Below are positions 36,272 through 45,495 of a stretch of DNA of 64,000 bases, in pieces. The stretch is from Pseudomonas yamanorum. GTDB taxonomy: Bacteria > Pseudomonadota > Gammaproteobacteria > Pseudomonadales > Pseudomonadaceae. Numbering within the stretch: the first letter of the stretch is position 1; every line of letters starts with the position of its first letter. A program made the translations under genes and the position numbers. The stretch spans positions 306,480 through 370,479 of the forward strand of contig NZ_JACARE010000014.1 in NCBI RefSeq assembly GCF_013386765.1. Direction: 5' to 3'. The notes beneath the pieces are model-generated. The model worked only from the letters and a program-made list of their open reading frames with translations. It had not been told where the DNA came from and ran no database searches.

Positions 36272-36424
36272 ATTCTGCTGTATTTGGGCAAGACCGAGAA
36301 GGTCAACGTGACCTTGCCCGGCTATTTGATCCAGCGTATCGACCGCTATGTGCGCGAGCACAAAGTAAAAAGCCGCTCGTCATTTCTGGCGGATGCGGCT
36401 TTGGAGAAGTTGGTGCGGTTGTAG
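36272..36424 (+). pseudogene. Remnant of a HicB-type antitoxin gene
   Basis: An open frame (stop TAG at 36422-36424) reads YLGKTEKVNVTLPGYLIQRI then VREHKVKSRSSFLADAALEKLVRL. This is the C-terminal ribbon-helix-helix part of HicB antitoxins. The N-terminal HicB domain of about 80 residues is missing, a stop codon lies upstream at 36245-36247, and no start codon or ribosome binding site fits. No HicA toxin gene is next to it. It appears to be what is left of a deleted toxin-antitoxin pair. Confidence 0.75.
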
Positions 36425-36429
36425 CTGGA

Positions 36430-37626
36430 CTAGGCGGTGGCCACCGCCCCTTGCCGCGATGCACTCAAGAAGCGCAGCAAGGCCACCAACGGGAACGCGC
36501 TGCCCACCAGCATCACCCCCAGCCAGCCGCCGTGTTCGTACACGCTGCTGGCAATCGCCGACCCGAAGGCGCCGCCGATGAAGATGCTGGTCATGTACAG
36601 CGCGTTCAGTCGGCTGCGGCTGTTGGCGTCGAGGGCGTAGATGGCGCGTTGGCCGAGGACCATGTTCATCTGCACGCAGAAGTCCAGGACCACGCCGGTT
36701 ACCGCCAGGCCAATCACGCTGTACAGCGGGTGTACGAAGGCGGGCAGGAAGCTCAACGCGGCAAACAGCATCGCCAGCAGTGAGGCGCGGTGGGTGTGGC
36801 CGGCATCCGCCAGGCGCCCGGCGATGGGCGCGGCGATGGCGCCCAGGGCACCCACCAGGGCAAACAGGGCGATCTGGCTTTGGCTCAGGCCATGGTTGCG
36901 GGACAGTTCCAGCGGGGCGGCGGTCCAGAACAGGCTGAAGGTGGCGAACATGCAGCCCTGGTAAAACGCCCGCTGGCGCAGCACCGGCTGGCGACGCAGC
37001 AAGGTGCCCAGCGAGCCGAGCAACTGGCCATAGCTGGCGGCGTGATCGGGTTGGCGCTTGGGGATGGTCAGCATCAGCACCACGCTGATAAACGCCATCA
37101 GGGCTGCGGCAGCCATGAACATGGCGCGCCAGCCGAAGTGGTCGGCCACCACGCTGGACACAGGCCGGGCCAGCAGGATGCCCAGCAGCAGGCCGCCCAT
37201 GATGCTGCCGACCACCCGGCCACGGGATTCAGCCGGTGCCAGGTGCGCCGCCAGGGGAATCAGGATTTGCACCGACACCGAGCTGAAGCCGATCAGCAGC
37301 GACACCAGCAGGAACAGGTTCGGCTGTTCGGTGAAGGCTGCGCCCAGCAGGCTGGCAATGGCCACCACGGTGGTGATGATCATCAGCCGGCGGTTTTCCA
37401 GCAGGTCGCCCAGCGGCACCAGGAAGAACAGGCCCAGGGCATAGCCGATCTGGGTCAGGGACACGATCAGGCTGGCCATGGCCGGCGTGAGGCCGATGTC
37501 CGGGGCAATCAACTCGATGATCGGTTGGGCGTAGTAGATGTTGGCGACGATGGCGCCGCAACAGAACGCAAACAGCATCACCATGCCTCGGGTCATGGTG
37601 CTTGTAGCGTGGGGCGTAGCGTTCAT
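36430..37626 (-). CDS. MFS transporter
   Basis: The product is 398 aa from the ATG at 37626; a longer start at 37710 is unlikely. Twelve membrane segments are predicted, with the loop motif VPLGDLLENRRLMI. AFCCGAIVANIYYAQPIIELIAPDIGL is the same signature as in the exporter at 13941-15158, so the two are paralogues of one subfamily. Substrate unknown. It is divergent from the DUF5666-like gene. Confidence 0.88.
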   Translation of the reverse strand: MNATPHATSTMTRGMVMLFAFCCGAIVANIYYAQPIIELIAPDIGLTPAMASLIVSLTQIGYALGLFFLVPLGDLLENRRLMIITTVVAIASLLGAAFTEQPNLFLLVSLLIGFSSVSVQILIPLAAHLAPAESRGRVVGSIMGGLLLGILLARPVSSVVADHFGWRAMFMAAAALMAFISVVLMLTIPKRQPDHAASYGQLLGSLGTLLRRQPVLRQRAFYQGCMFATFSLFWTAAPLELSRNHGLSQSQIALFALVGALGAIAAPIAGRLADAGHTHRASLLAMLFAALSFLPAFVHPLYSVIGLAVTGVVLDFCVQMNMVLGQRAIYALDANSRSRLNALYMTSIFIGGAFGSAIASSVYEHGGWLGVMLVGSAFPLVALLRFLSASRQGAVATA

Positions 37627-37803
37627 GGCGTTCTCATAAAAGCGAAGAAAGAGGCGAGCGAGATTAAAGACTGGCCCGGGGCGGGAGTAGCCCGTTTGGG
37701 GTGATAACACTTATGCCGGGCATTAATGACTGAAACGTTAACTTTTGGGCTGAAGGTCGATGATACATTCAGGCACAACTGCATAAACAGGAAATCGACT
37801 GCC

Positions 37804-38418
37804 ATGAAGATGACATTTAACCAGATGCTCCTGGCCTCAAGCCTGGCCGCGCTGATGACCGTGGGGGCTGCCCAGGCCCAGGATGCGCCGCGTGTGGGCG
37901 TGCGAGGTGCGATCACCGCGATGGACGGCGATGCGATGCAGGTCAAGGTCAACAGCGGTGAAGACGTCACCGTGCACCTGACCAAGGACACGCTGGTGCG
38001 CGCCGTTACCCTGGCGAAGATTGAAGATATCAAGCCCGGCAGTTACATCGGTTCGGCGGCCATGCCCAACGCGGATGGCACCCTGACGGCGCTGGAAGTC
38101 CACGTATTCCCGCCGGCCATGGCAGGCACAGGTGACGGGCACCGTGCGTTCGACCTGAAGGAAGGCAGCAGCATGACCAACGGCACCGTGGGTGACCTGG
38201 TGGTGAGCCATGGCCGGACGTTGACCGTGAAGTACAAGGGCGGCGAGCAGAAGATCGTGGTGCCGGATGATGTGCCGATCGTCAACCTGGAGCCGGGTGA
38301 TCGCAGCTTGCTGAAGCCGGGGGTGAAGGTGGTGATGTTTGCGGCGAAGGGCGCGGATGGGAGTGTGACGGCCCAGGCGATTTCTGCGGGCAAGGATGGC
38401 GTGACGCCGCCGATGTAA
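37804..38418 (+). CDS. DUF5666-like periplasmic protein
   Basis: The product is 204 aa from the ATG at 37804. A signal peptide ends GAAQAQ at about 23. The repeated pattern GVRGAITAMDGDAMQVKVNSGEDVTVHL and GTVGDLVVSHGRTLTVKYKGGEQKIVV suggests two OB-like domains of the DUF5666 type. It is exported to the periplasm; its function is unknown to me. Confidence 0.7.
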   Translation: MKMTFNQMLLASSLAALMTVGAAQAQDAPRVGVRGAITAMDGDAMQVKVNSGEDVTVHLTKDTLVRAVTLAKIEDIKPGSYIGSAAMPNADGTLTALEVHVFPPAMAGTGDGHRAFDLKEGSSMTNGTVGDLVVSHGRTLTVKYKGGEQKIVVPDDVPIVNLEPGDRSLLKPGVKVVMFAAKGADGSVTAQAISAGKDGVTPPM

Positions 38419-38439
38419 CGGCTGAACATGGAAACAAAT

Positions 38440-38559
38440 GTGGGAGCGGGCTTGTGTGGGAGCCGGGCTTGCCCGCGATGCAGGCACCTCGGTCTATCAG
38501 ACAAACCGAGGTGAGGCTATCGCGGGCAAGCCCGGCTCCCACAAAAGCCAGCTCCCACA
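38440..38559. repeat. Cluster of nested REP sequences
   Basis: The stretch contains a truncated REP (GTGGGAGCGGGCTTG) interrupted by a full REP pair (GTGGGAGCCGGGCTTGCCCGCGATG and its complement), then another end (GCCAGCTCCCACAC). One REPIN appears to have inserted into another. Confidence 0.85.
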
Positions 38560-38588
38560 CTGGACTGCATTTTTTCAGTCAGAGCGGA

Positions 38589-39593
38589 TTACTGCCCGCT
38601 GTAGATCTGGTCAAAAACCCCACCATCATTGAAGTGGGTCTTTTGCACGGTACGCCAGTCACCAAAGGTCTTCTCGACCGACAGGAAGTCGACTTTCGGG
38701 AAACGGTCGGTGTACTTGGCCAGCACTTTGGGGTCACGTGGACGCAGGTAGTTGTTGGCAGCAATTTCCTGGCCTTCCGGCGACCACAGGTACTTCAGGT
38801 ATTCCTCGGCAGCCACTTTGGTGCCTTTCTTCTCGACCACTTTGTCGACGATCGACACCGGCGGCTCAGCCTCGGCGGATACGCTTGGGTAGATCACTTC
38901 GAACTGATCACGGCCGAATTCACGGGCGATCATTTCGGCTTCGTTTTCAAACGTCACCAGCACGTCGCCGATCTGGTTGGTCATGAACGTGGTGGTCGCC
39001 GCACGGCCACCGGTGTCCAGCACGGGCGCGTGTTTGAACAGGTCGCCGACAAACTTCTTGGCCTTTTCCTCGTCGCCGCCGTTCTTCAGCACATAACCCC
39101 AGGCCGACAGGTAGGTGTAGCGGCCATTACCGGAGGTCTTCGGGTTGGGCACGATGACTTGCACGCCATCCTTGAGCAGGTCCGGCCAGTCTTTCAGGGC
39201 TTTCGGGTTGCCTTTACGCACGATGAACACCGTGGCCGAGGTGAACGGCGCGCTGTTGTTCGGCAGGCGGGTGACCCAGTTGTCGGGTACCAGTTTGCCG
39301 TTGTCTGCCAGGGCGTTGATGTCGGTGGCCATGTTCATGGTGATCACGTCAGCCGGCAGGCCGTCGATCACCGAGCGCGCTTGTTTGCTCGAACCACCGA
39401 AGGACATCTGCAGGGTCAGCTTGTCGTCCGGGTGCTCGGCTGCCCAGTGTTTCTGGAAGGCGGCGTTGTAGTCCTTGTAGAAGTCGCGCATCACGTCATA
39501 GGAGACGTTGAGCAGGGTGACCGGGGCGGCCTGGACGACGCCAGCCAGTGCGAGGCCGGCGGCCAGGAGAGAGGCACTAACGAGTTTTTTCAC
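38589..39593 (-). CDS. sbp: Sulfate-binding periplasmic protein
   Basis: The product is 334 aa with a GTG start at 39593 and AAGGA upstream. A signal peptide ends VVQAAP. The blocks LLNVSYDVMRDFYKDYNAAF and FGGSSKQARSVIDGLPADVITMNMATDINAL are those of sulfate/thiosulfate-binding proteins. In Pseudomonas, Sbp serves CysTWA-type transporters encoded elsewhere; none is here. It is probably induced under sulfur limitation. Confidence 0.94.
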   Translation of the reverse strand: MKKLVSASLLAAGLALAGVVQAAPVTLLNVSYDVMRDFYKDYNAAFQKHWAAEHPDDKLTLQMSFGGSSKQARSVIDGLPADVITMNMATDINALADNGKLVPDNWVTRLPNNSAPFTSATVFIVRKGNPKALKDWPDLLKDGVQVIVPNPKTSGNGRYTYLSAWGYVLKNGGDEEKAKKFVGDLFKHAPVLDTGGRAATTTFMTNQIGDVLVTFENEAEMIAREFGRDQFEVIYPSVSAEAEPPVSIVDKVVEKKGTKVAAEEYLKYLWSPEGQEIAANNYLRPRDPKVLAKYTDRFPKVDFLSVEKTFGDWRTVQKTHFNDGGVFDQIYSGQ

Positions 39594-39698
39594 TGCTCAT
39601 TCCTTGTTGTTCGAGAAGGTTTTGGGACACATAGGGGCAATATGCCAGCGACTATAGCCGGGGGTGCATAGTCGCTTAAAGATTAAAAAGAACTTTGC

Positions 39699-40523
39699 TT
39701 ATTCCACTTTCTTGAAAAGCGCGCTGCCACACCGTGAGCAAAACGCTGCATTGGGCTCATGGCTGTTTTTCTTGCACACCGGGCAATCGGTTTGCAGCTG
39801 TTCGCCGCGCATGGCGTTGGCCAGTTCGGCGGTGAAGATCCCGGTGGGCACCGCGATGATCGAATAACCGGTGATCATCACCAGGGACGAAATCACCTGG
39901 CCCAGCGGGGTCTTCGGCACGATATCGCCAAAGCCCACGGTGGTGAGGGTCACGATCGCCCAATAGATGCCTTTGGGAATGCTGGTAAAGCCGTGCTCCG
40001 GGCCTTCGATCACGTACATCAGGGTGCCGAACACCGTGACCAGGGTGCAGACGCTGACCAGGAACACCACGATCTTCTGCTTGCTGCCCCGCAGCGCCGA
40101 CATCAGGTAGTTGGCCTGCTTGAGGTACGGGCCAAGCTTGAGCACGCGGAAGATCCGCAGCATCCGGATGATGCGGATGATCAACAGGTACTGCGCATCG
40201 CTGTAATACAGCGCCAGGATCCCGGGCACGATGGCCAGCAAATCCACCAGCCCATAAAAGCTGAAGGCGTAGCGCAACGGCTTGGGCGAGCAATACAGCC
40301 GCAGGCCGTACTCGATGGCGAAGATGATGGTGAAGCCCCACTCGATATACGCCAGCACGTTGGCGTAGTTGTCGTGGACCGCCTGGATGCTGTCGAGGAT
40401 CACGATCACAAGGCTGGCGAGGATGATCAGCAGCAGGGTGCTGTCGAATCGTCGGCCGGCCGGGGTGTCGCTTTGAAAAACCATGACGTAGAGACGTTCA
40501 CGCCAGTGTTTGTTGCTGTCCAT
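39699..40523 (-). CDS. Voltage-gated potassium channel with C-terminal zinc ribbon
   Basis: The product is 274 aa with six membrane segments. The S4-like helix is RIIRMLRIFRVLKLG and the selectivity filter is TLTTVGFGDIVP. After S6 the C-terminus ends in a small CxxC...CxxC ribbon (CPVCKKNSHEPNAAFCSRCG). Bacterial homologues of this ion transporter family (KvAP-like) usually lack such a ribbon. It lies beside the urea transporter, as in P. putida. Confidence 0.9.
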   Translation of the reverse strand: MDSNKHWRERLYVMVFQSDTPAGRRFDSTLLLIILASLVIVILDSIQAVHDNYANVLAYIEWGFTIIFAIEYGLRLYCSPKPLRYAFSFYGLVDLLAIVPGILALYYSDAQYLLIIRIIRMLRIFRVLKLGPYLKQANYLMSALRGSKQKIVVFLVSVCTLVTVFGTLMYVIEGPEHGFTSIPKGIYWAIVTLTTVGFGDIVPKTPLGQVISSLVMITGYSIIAVPTGIFTAELANAMRGEQLQTDCPVCKKNSHEPNAAFCSRCGSALFKKVE

Positions 40524-40554
40524 TGAAGTCGCCTGAATCGAAGATCAGCGAAGC

Positions 40555-41430
40555 CTAGGGGGATTCGAAGGGGCTGTCCATGCGGGTTTTCTGCATCACC
40601 CGGTGACTGGCGCGCACCAGCCAGGTGGCGAGGATAAACGGTGCGGTCAGCGCGGGCAGGTTGAGGCCGGTGAAGCCAGGTGTAAGGATAATCGCCAGGA
40701 AGATACCGACCAGCGGCAACCAGGGTTGGCGCCGATGCTGGCTGAGGGCCAGGGCGACCAGCGCCGGGTTATAGCTGTGCAGGCCGAGCAGGGCGCCGGC
40801 GGGTTCGTCCATCAACAGGGCGAGCAGCACGCCGAGACTCGCGCCGATCAGCGCCCACACGGCGGCGCGGCGGCTGGCGATTAAAAGGCCGACGGCGATC
40901 AACAGGCCGGCCAGGGGTTGGTCCAGCAGGATGACTTGGGCAAGGCCATTAAACGGCGCGCAGAGCAGGGCCCAGGTGCCGGGTTCGCTGGCGGCGAATG
41001 CGGCGGGCGCAGGGGTGCCCAGCAGCAGCCAGCCGAGCACCACAAACGGTGCGGTATAGGCGGGCAGGTCGTCGGGGTTGGCGGCGCGTTTGAGCCATTG
41101 TCGGGTGAGGATGGCACCGAGGCCGCCGCAGGCGAGGATCAACGGCGGCAAGAGTGCCGACCAGGTGAAGTGCTGGCTGATCAGCAAGCCCAGCAGCACA
41201 CCGTTGTAGCTATAGAGGCCGGCCTGGCGCTCGGCCTTGGGATAGCCGCGGCGCTGGGCGGTCAGCAGGCCGGCGACACCGCCCAGCAGTGCGCCGCCGA
41301 GCAGGGCCGGGGCGCCGATCAGGATTGCCAGCAGGCAGAGCAGGCCGCACAGCGGGTGGCGCTGGAGGAAAATCTGGCTGAAGCCGTTGAGCAGGGCTTC
41401 GGCCCAGTCGGGGCAGGGTTGGTTGGGCAT
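40555..41430 (-). CDS. Urea transporter (UT family)
   Basis: The product is 291 aa from the ATG at 41430; a longer start at 41508 would read through a REP sequence and is rejected. Two halves with repeated motifs (GLYSYNGVLLGLLISQH and GLHSYNPALVALALSQH) are visible, with ten or so membrane segments. This fits the urea transporter family PF03253, which forms a passive urea channel. Its neighbour is pyruvate kinase, but no urease gene is present. Confidence 0.88.
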   Translation of the reverse strand: MPNQPCPDWAEALLNGFSQIFLQRHPLCGLLCLLAILIGAPALLGGALLGGVAGLLTAQRRGYPKAERQAGLYSYNGVLLGLLISQHFTWSALLPPLILACGGLGAILTRQWLKRAANPDDLPAYTAPFVVLGWLLLGTPAPAAFAASEPGTWALLCAPFNGLAQVILLDQPLAGLLIAVGLLIASRRAAVWALIGASLGVLLALLMDEPAGALLGLHSYNPALVALALSQHRRQPWLPLVGIFLAIILTPGFTGLNLPALTAPFILATWLVRASHRVMQKTRMDSPFESP

Positions 41431-41461
41431 GGTGGGTGAGTCTGAGGGACCGAGTTGCCCC

Positions 41462-41536
41462 CATCGCAGGCAAGCCAGCTCCCACATTTGAACGGGTTCA
41501 CAAATCAAAATGTGGGAGCCGGGCTTGCCCGCGATG
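41462..41536. repeat. Outward-facing REP doublet
   Basis: Two REPs point away from each other (CATCGCAGGCAAGCC...CTCCCAC and GTGGGAGCCGGGCTTGCCCGCGATG) around a 26-base spacer ending TTCACAAATCAAAAT. The same spacer ending occurs in the doublet at 48795-48868. Confidence 0.88.
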
Positions 41537-41551
41537 GGGCCCTGACAGGCG

Positions 41552-42967
41552 CTAGATCAATGTCTCGATACGCAGCGAGTTAGTCGACCCCGGTTGCCCG
41601 AACGGCACCCCCGCGGTAATCACCAACGTGTCCCCACGCTGCGCCATACCCTGTGCCTGGGCAATCTCCAGCGCCGTGGAACACACCTCATCCACCTGCC
41701 GCAATCGGTCATTCACCACCGAATGCACGCCCCACGCCACGCTTAACCGACGTGCTGTGGACAGGTTCGGCGTCAGGTTCAGGATCGGCACCGCCGGCCG
41801 CTCCCGCGCCGCCCGCAGGCTGGAGCTGCCCGACTCGCTGTAGTTCACCAGCACCGCCACCGGCAGGATGCTGCTGATACGCCGAATTGCGCAGCTGATG
41901 GCGTCCGACACGGTGGCATCGGCCTTGGGCCGGCTGACGTCCAGTTGGGTCTGGTAGTCAGGGCCGTTTTCCACCTGGCGAATGATCTTGCTCATCATCA
42001 GCACGGCCTCCAGCGGGTATTCGCCGGAAGCGGTTTCCGCCGAGAGCATCACCGCATCTGCGCCTTCCGCCACTGCGTTGGCCACGTCGGTGACCTCGGC
42101 ACGGGTCGGTGCCGGTGAGAAGCGCATCGACTCAAGCATCTGCGTGGCCACCACCACCGGTTTACCCAACTGACGGCACACACCAATGATGTCCTTCTGG
42201 ATTTGCGGCACGCTTTCTGCCGGCACTTCCACCCCCAGGTCCCCTCTGGCGACCATGATCGCGTCGCTCAGCGCGGCGATTTCCTGCAGGTGCTGCACCG
42301 CCGATGGCTTCTCGATCTTGGCCATCAGGAACGCCTTGTCGCCGATCAATTCCCGGGCTTCGCGGATGTCTTCCGGGCGTTGCACAAACGACAGCGCCAC
42401 CCAGTCCACCCCCAGTTCCAGGCCGAAACTCAGGTCGCGGCGGTCTTTGGCGGTCAGCGGGCTGAGTTCGAGCAATGCCTGGGGCACGTTCACGCCTTTG
42501 CGGTCCGACAGTTCACCGCCATTGAGTACGGTGGTGTCGATGGCATCCACGTGCTTGGTGATCACCCGCAGGCGCAGCTTGCCGTCGTCCAGCAGCAGGT
42601 CCATGCCGGGCTTCAGGGCCGCGATGATTTCCGGGTGCGGCAGGTTGACCCGCCGCTGGTCACCGGGTGTCGGGTCCAGGTCCAGGCGCAGGGCCTGGCC
42701 GCGAATAAGCTGTACCTTGCCTTCGGCAAAACGCCCGACCCGCAGCTTCGGGCCTTGCAGGTCCATGAGGATGCCGAGGGGATAATTGAGCTGGCGCTCC
42801 ACCTGGCGAATCCACTGGTAGCGCTGGGCATGATCGGCGTGATCACCGTGGCTGAAATTCAGGCGGAAGATGTTCACCCCGGCTTCCACCAGTTCGCGGA
42901 TGTCATCGATGCTGTCGGTGGCCGGGCCCAGCGTGGCGAGGATTTTGACCTTCTTGTCAGGCGTCAT
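41552..42967 (-). CDS. pykF: Pyruvate kinase
   Basis: The product is 471 aa from the ATG at 42967. The family signature blocks are KILATLGPATDSIDDIRELVEAGVNIFRLNFSHG, LMDLQGPKLRVG and AILVARGDLGVEVP-like IMVARGDLGVE. It makes pyruvate and ATP from phosphoenolpyruvate. Its start overlaps the end of ttuD by 11 bases, so it is coupled to the glyoxylate pathway. The gene order gcl-hyi-glxR-ttuD-pykF matches P. putida. Confidence 0.95.
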   Translation of the reverse strand: MTPDKKVKILATLGPATDSIDDIRELVEAGVNIFRLNFSHGDHADHAQRYQWIRQVERQLNYPLGILMDLQGPKLRVGRFAEGKVQLIRGQALRLDLDPTPGDQRRVNLPHPEIIAALKPGMDLLLDDGKLRLRVITKHVDAIDTTVLNGGELSDRKGVNVPQALLELSPLTAKDRRDLSFGLELGVDWVALSFVQRPEDIREARELIGDKAFLMAKIEKPSAVQHLQEIAALSDAIMVARGDLGVEVPAESVPQIQKDIIGVCRQLGKPVVVATQMLESMRFSPAPTRAEVTDVANAVAEGADAVMLSAETASGEYPLEAVLMMSKIIRQVENGPDYQTQLDVSRPKADATVSDAISCAIRRISSILPVAVLVNYSESGSSSLRAARERPAVPILNLTPNLSTARRLSVAWGVHSVVNDRLRQVDEVCSTALEIAQAQGMAQRGDTLVITAGVPFGQPGSTNSLRIETLI

Positions 42968-44252
42968 GTTCAGGGGACTCTCTTTCAGGGCTTTCAAGAA
43001 TCAGAATGGCGCGAAAATCGTTGACGTTGGTGCGGGTCGGCTCGGTGATGATCAAGCCGTCGAGGGCCGCGAAGTAGCCGTAGCCATTGTTGTTGTCCAG
43101 CTCATCGCTGGCGCTCAGGCCCAGGGCTTCGGCGCGGGCGTAACTGGTGGGCGTCATGATCGCGCCGGCGTTGTCTTCGGAGCCGTCGATGCCGTCGGTG
43201 TCACCCGCCAGGGCGTAGACGCCGGGCAGGCCCTTGAGGCTGTCGGTGAGGCTCAGCAGGAATTCGGCATTGCGCCCGCCACGGCCATTGCCGCGCACGG
43301 TCACGGTGGTTTCACCGCCGGAAAGGATCACGCAAGGCGCTGCCAGCGGCTGGCCGTGCTGGATGATTTGCCGGGCGATACCGGCGTGCACTTTGGCCAC
43401 GTCCCGCGCTTCGCCTTCCAGGTCGCCGAGGATCAATGGGCTGAAACCGGCCTGGCGGACTTTCACCGCCACCGCTTCCAGGGATTGCTGTGGGCGGGCG
43501 ATCAACTGGAAATGGCTGCGGGCGAGCACCGGGTCGCCGGGCTTGACCGTCTCCGACTCCGGGCTTTGCAGCCAGGTGCGTACGGATGCGGGGATTTCAA
43601 TCTGGTAGCGCTTGAGGATCGCCAGCGCCTGCTGCGAGGTGCTGGGGTCGCCGACGGTAGGGCCGGAAGCGATGACCGTGGCCTGATCGCCCGGCACATC
43701 GGAAATCGCGTAGGTGTAGACCGTGGCCGGCCAGCTTGCCCGGGCGAGGCGGCCGCCCTTGATTGCCGAGAGGTGCTTGCGCACGCAGTTCATCTCGCCA
43801 ATGGTGGCGCCGGATTTGAGCAGGGCTTTGTTGATCGCTTGCTTGTCCGCCAGGGTGATGCCGGCGGCGGGCAGGGCGAGCAGCGCAGAGCCGCCGCCGG
43901 AAAGCAGGAAGATCACGCGGTCGTCTTCGCCCAGGTTACTGATCAGCTCCAGTACACGCTTGGCCACGGCTTGGCCGGCGGCATCCGGGACCGGGTGCGC
44001 GGCTTCGACCACTTCGATTTTCTTGCAGGGTGCGCCGTGGCCGTAGCGGGTGACCACCAGGCCGCAGACTTCGCCTTGCCAGCAGTTTTCCACCACCAGC
44101 GCCATGGCGGCGGCGGCTTTGCCGGCACCGATCACGATGACACGGCCGCTGCGGTCAGCGGGCAGATAGGGTTCGAGGACTTGCCGGGGGTGGGCGGCGT
44201 CGATGGCTGTGGCAAACAGCTCGCGAAGCAGGTGTTGCGGATCGACCGACAT
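42957..44252 (-). CDS. ttuD: Glycerate 2-kinase / hydroxypyruvate reductase TtuD
   Basis: The product is 431 aa from the ATG at 44252 with GGGAGC upstream. It is a MOFRL-family protein: RVIVIGAGKAAAAMA, LLSGGGSALLALPAAGITLADKQAINKALLKSGATI and ILSGGETTVTVRGNGRGGRNAEFLLSL are diagnostic. Proteins of this family are annotated as TtuD hydroxypyruvate reductases but biochemically are glycerate kinases. It converts glycerate from GlxR to 2-phosphoglycerate. Confidence 0.93.
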   Translation of the reverse strand: MSVDPQHLLRELFATAIDAAHPRQVLEPYLPADRSGRVIVIGAGKAAAAMALVVENCWQGEVCGLVVTRYGHGAPCKKIEVVEAAHPVPDAAGQAVAKRVLELISNLGEDDRVIFLLSGGGSALLALPAAGITLADKQAINKALLKSGATIGEMNCVRKHLSAIKGGRLARASWPATVYTYAISDVPGDQATVIASGPTVGDPSTSQQALAILKRYQIEIPASVRTWLQSPESETVKPGDPVLARSHFQLIARPQQSLEAVAVKVRQAGFSPLILGDLEGEARDVAKVHAGIARQIIQHGQPLAAPCVILSGGETTVTVRGNGRGGRNAEFLLSLTDSLKGLPGVYALAGDTDGIDGSEDNAGAIMTPTSYARAEALGLSASDELDNNNGYGYFAALDGLIITEPTRTNVNDFRAILILESPERESPEHDA

Positions 44253-44319
44253 AAGCGGGCTCCCGGGGATTCTTGTTATTAGAGGTGACTCAAATTCGAT
44301 GTGAAATGCGGTCAAAAAT

Positions 44320-44406
44320 GTGGGAGCTGGCTTGCCTGCGATAGCGGTGTGTCAGGCGATGAGTCAGTGTCTGAACGACCGCTATCGCAGGCAAGCCAGC
44401 TCCCAC
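44320..44406. repeat. REPIN: inverted pair of REP sequences
   Basis: Inward-facing REPs (GTGGGAGCTGGCTTGCCTGC and its exact complement) enclose a spacer of about 30 bases. It sits between ttuD and glxR within the operon, where it could affect mRNA stability. Confidence 0.93.
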
Positions 44407-44440
44407 ACTTGATTGCATTCCAAGGCAGGGGCGCTGTTGT

Positions 44441-45331
44441 TTACTTATCGCGAATCGAAAAATTCGCCATATGCTCCAGGCCCTTGATCAGCGCCGAGTG
44501 GTCCCAGTTGCCGCCACCGATGGCCGTGCAGGTGCTGAATACCTGTTGCGTACCGGCGGTGTTCGGCAGGTTGATCCCCAGCTCCTTGGCACCGGCCAGC
44601 GCCAGGTTCAAATCCTTCTGGTGCAGGTTGATGCGGAAGCCCGGGTCGAAGGTGCCCTTGATCATCCGCTCGCCATGCACTTCCAGGATCTTGGACGAAG
44701 CAAAACCACCCATCAGCGCTTCACGCACCTTGGCCGGGTCGGCACCGTTTTTCGAGGCAAACAGCAGCGCTTCGGCCACCGCCTGGATGTTCAGGGCGAC
44801 GATGATCTGGTTGGCCACCTTGGCGGTCTGGCCATCGCCGTTGCCGCCCACCAGGGTGATGTTCTTGCCCATGGCCTGGAATAGCGGCAGGGCGCGTTCG
44901 AAGGTGTGCGGGTCGCCGCCGATCATGATGCTCAGGGTGCCGGCCTTGGCACCGACTTCACCACCGGACACCGGGGCGTCGAGGTAGCGCGCGCCGGTCT
45001 CGTTGATCTTCGCGGCAAAGGCTTTGGTGGCGGTGGGCGAGATCGAGCTCATGTCGATCACCACTTTGTTCGGCCCCAGGCCTGCGGCAACGCCGTCGGC
45101 GCGGAACAGCACGTCGTCGACCTGCGGGGTGTCGGGCACCATGACGATGATGAATTCGGCTTCCTGGGCCACTTGCTGCGGGTTGGCCAGGGCCACCGCG
45201 CCCGCGTTGATCAGTTCAGCCGGGGCCTTGCCGTGATGCTCGGACAGGAACAGTTGGTGACCGGCCTTTTGCAGGTTGGCGGCCATGGGTTGGCCCATGA
45301 TGCCGGTGCCGATAAATCCGATTTTAGCCAT
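44441..45331 (-). CDS. glxR: Tartronate semialdehyde reductase GlxR
   Basis: The product is 296 aa from the ATG at 45331; a longer start at 45403 reads through a REP and is rejected. The Rossmann motif KIGFIGTGIMGQPMAANLQKAGH opens the protein. The substrate motif DAPVSGGEVGAKAGTLSIMIGG and the catalytic lysine block GGNGDGQTAKVANQI follow. It reduces tartronate semialdehyde from Gcl to D-glycerate with NAD(P)H. Confidence 0.95.
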   Translation of the reverse strand: MAKIGFIGTGIMGQPMAANLQKAGHQLFLSEHHGKAPAELINAGAVALANPQQVAQEAEFIIVMVPDTPQVDDVLFRADGVAAGLGPNKVVIDMSSISPTATKAFAAKINETGARYLDAPVSGGEVGAKAGTLSIMIGGDPHTFERALPLFQAMGKNITLVGGNGDGQTAKVANQIIVALNIQAVAEALLFASKNGADPAKVREALMGGFASSKILEVHGERMIKGTFDPGFRINLHQKDLNLALAGAKELGINLPNTAGTQQVFSTCTAIGGGNWDHSALIKGLEHMANFSIRDK

Positions 45332-45372
45332 GACGAAAATCCTCTCTTTATTCGATGTGAGAGCTGCTTTTT

Positions 45373-45457
45373 GTGGGAGCTGGCTTGCCTGCGATGGCAT
45401 CACCTCGGTTTAACTGAGAGACCGAGTTGCCTGCATCGCAGGCAAGCCAGCTCCCAC
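45373..45457. repeat. REPIN: inverted pair of REP sequences
   Basis: Inward-facing REPs with a central inverted part (CACCTCGGTTTAACTGAGAG / ACCGAGTTG) lie between hyi and glxR. The arms are perfect complements over the GGCTTGCCTGC core. Confidence 0.93.
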
Positions 45458-45495
45458 ACAAGCCCTGCTTTCACATTGGGTTTTGTGTTGTTCAG

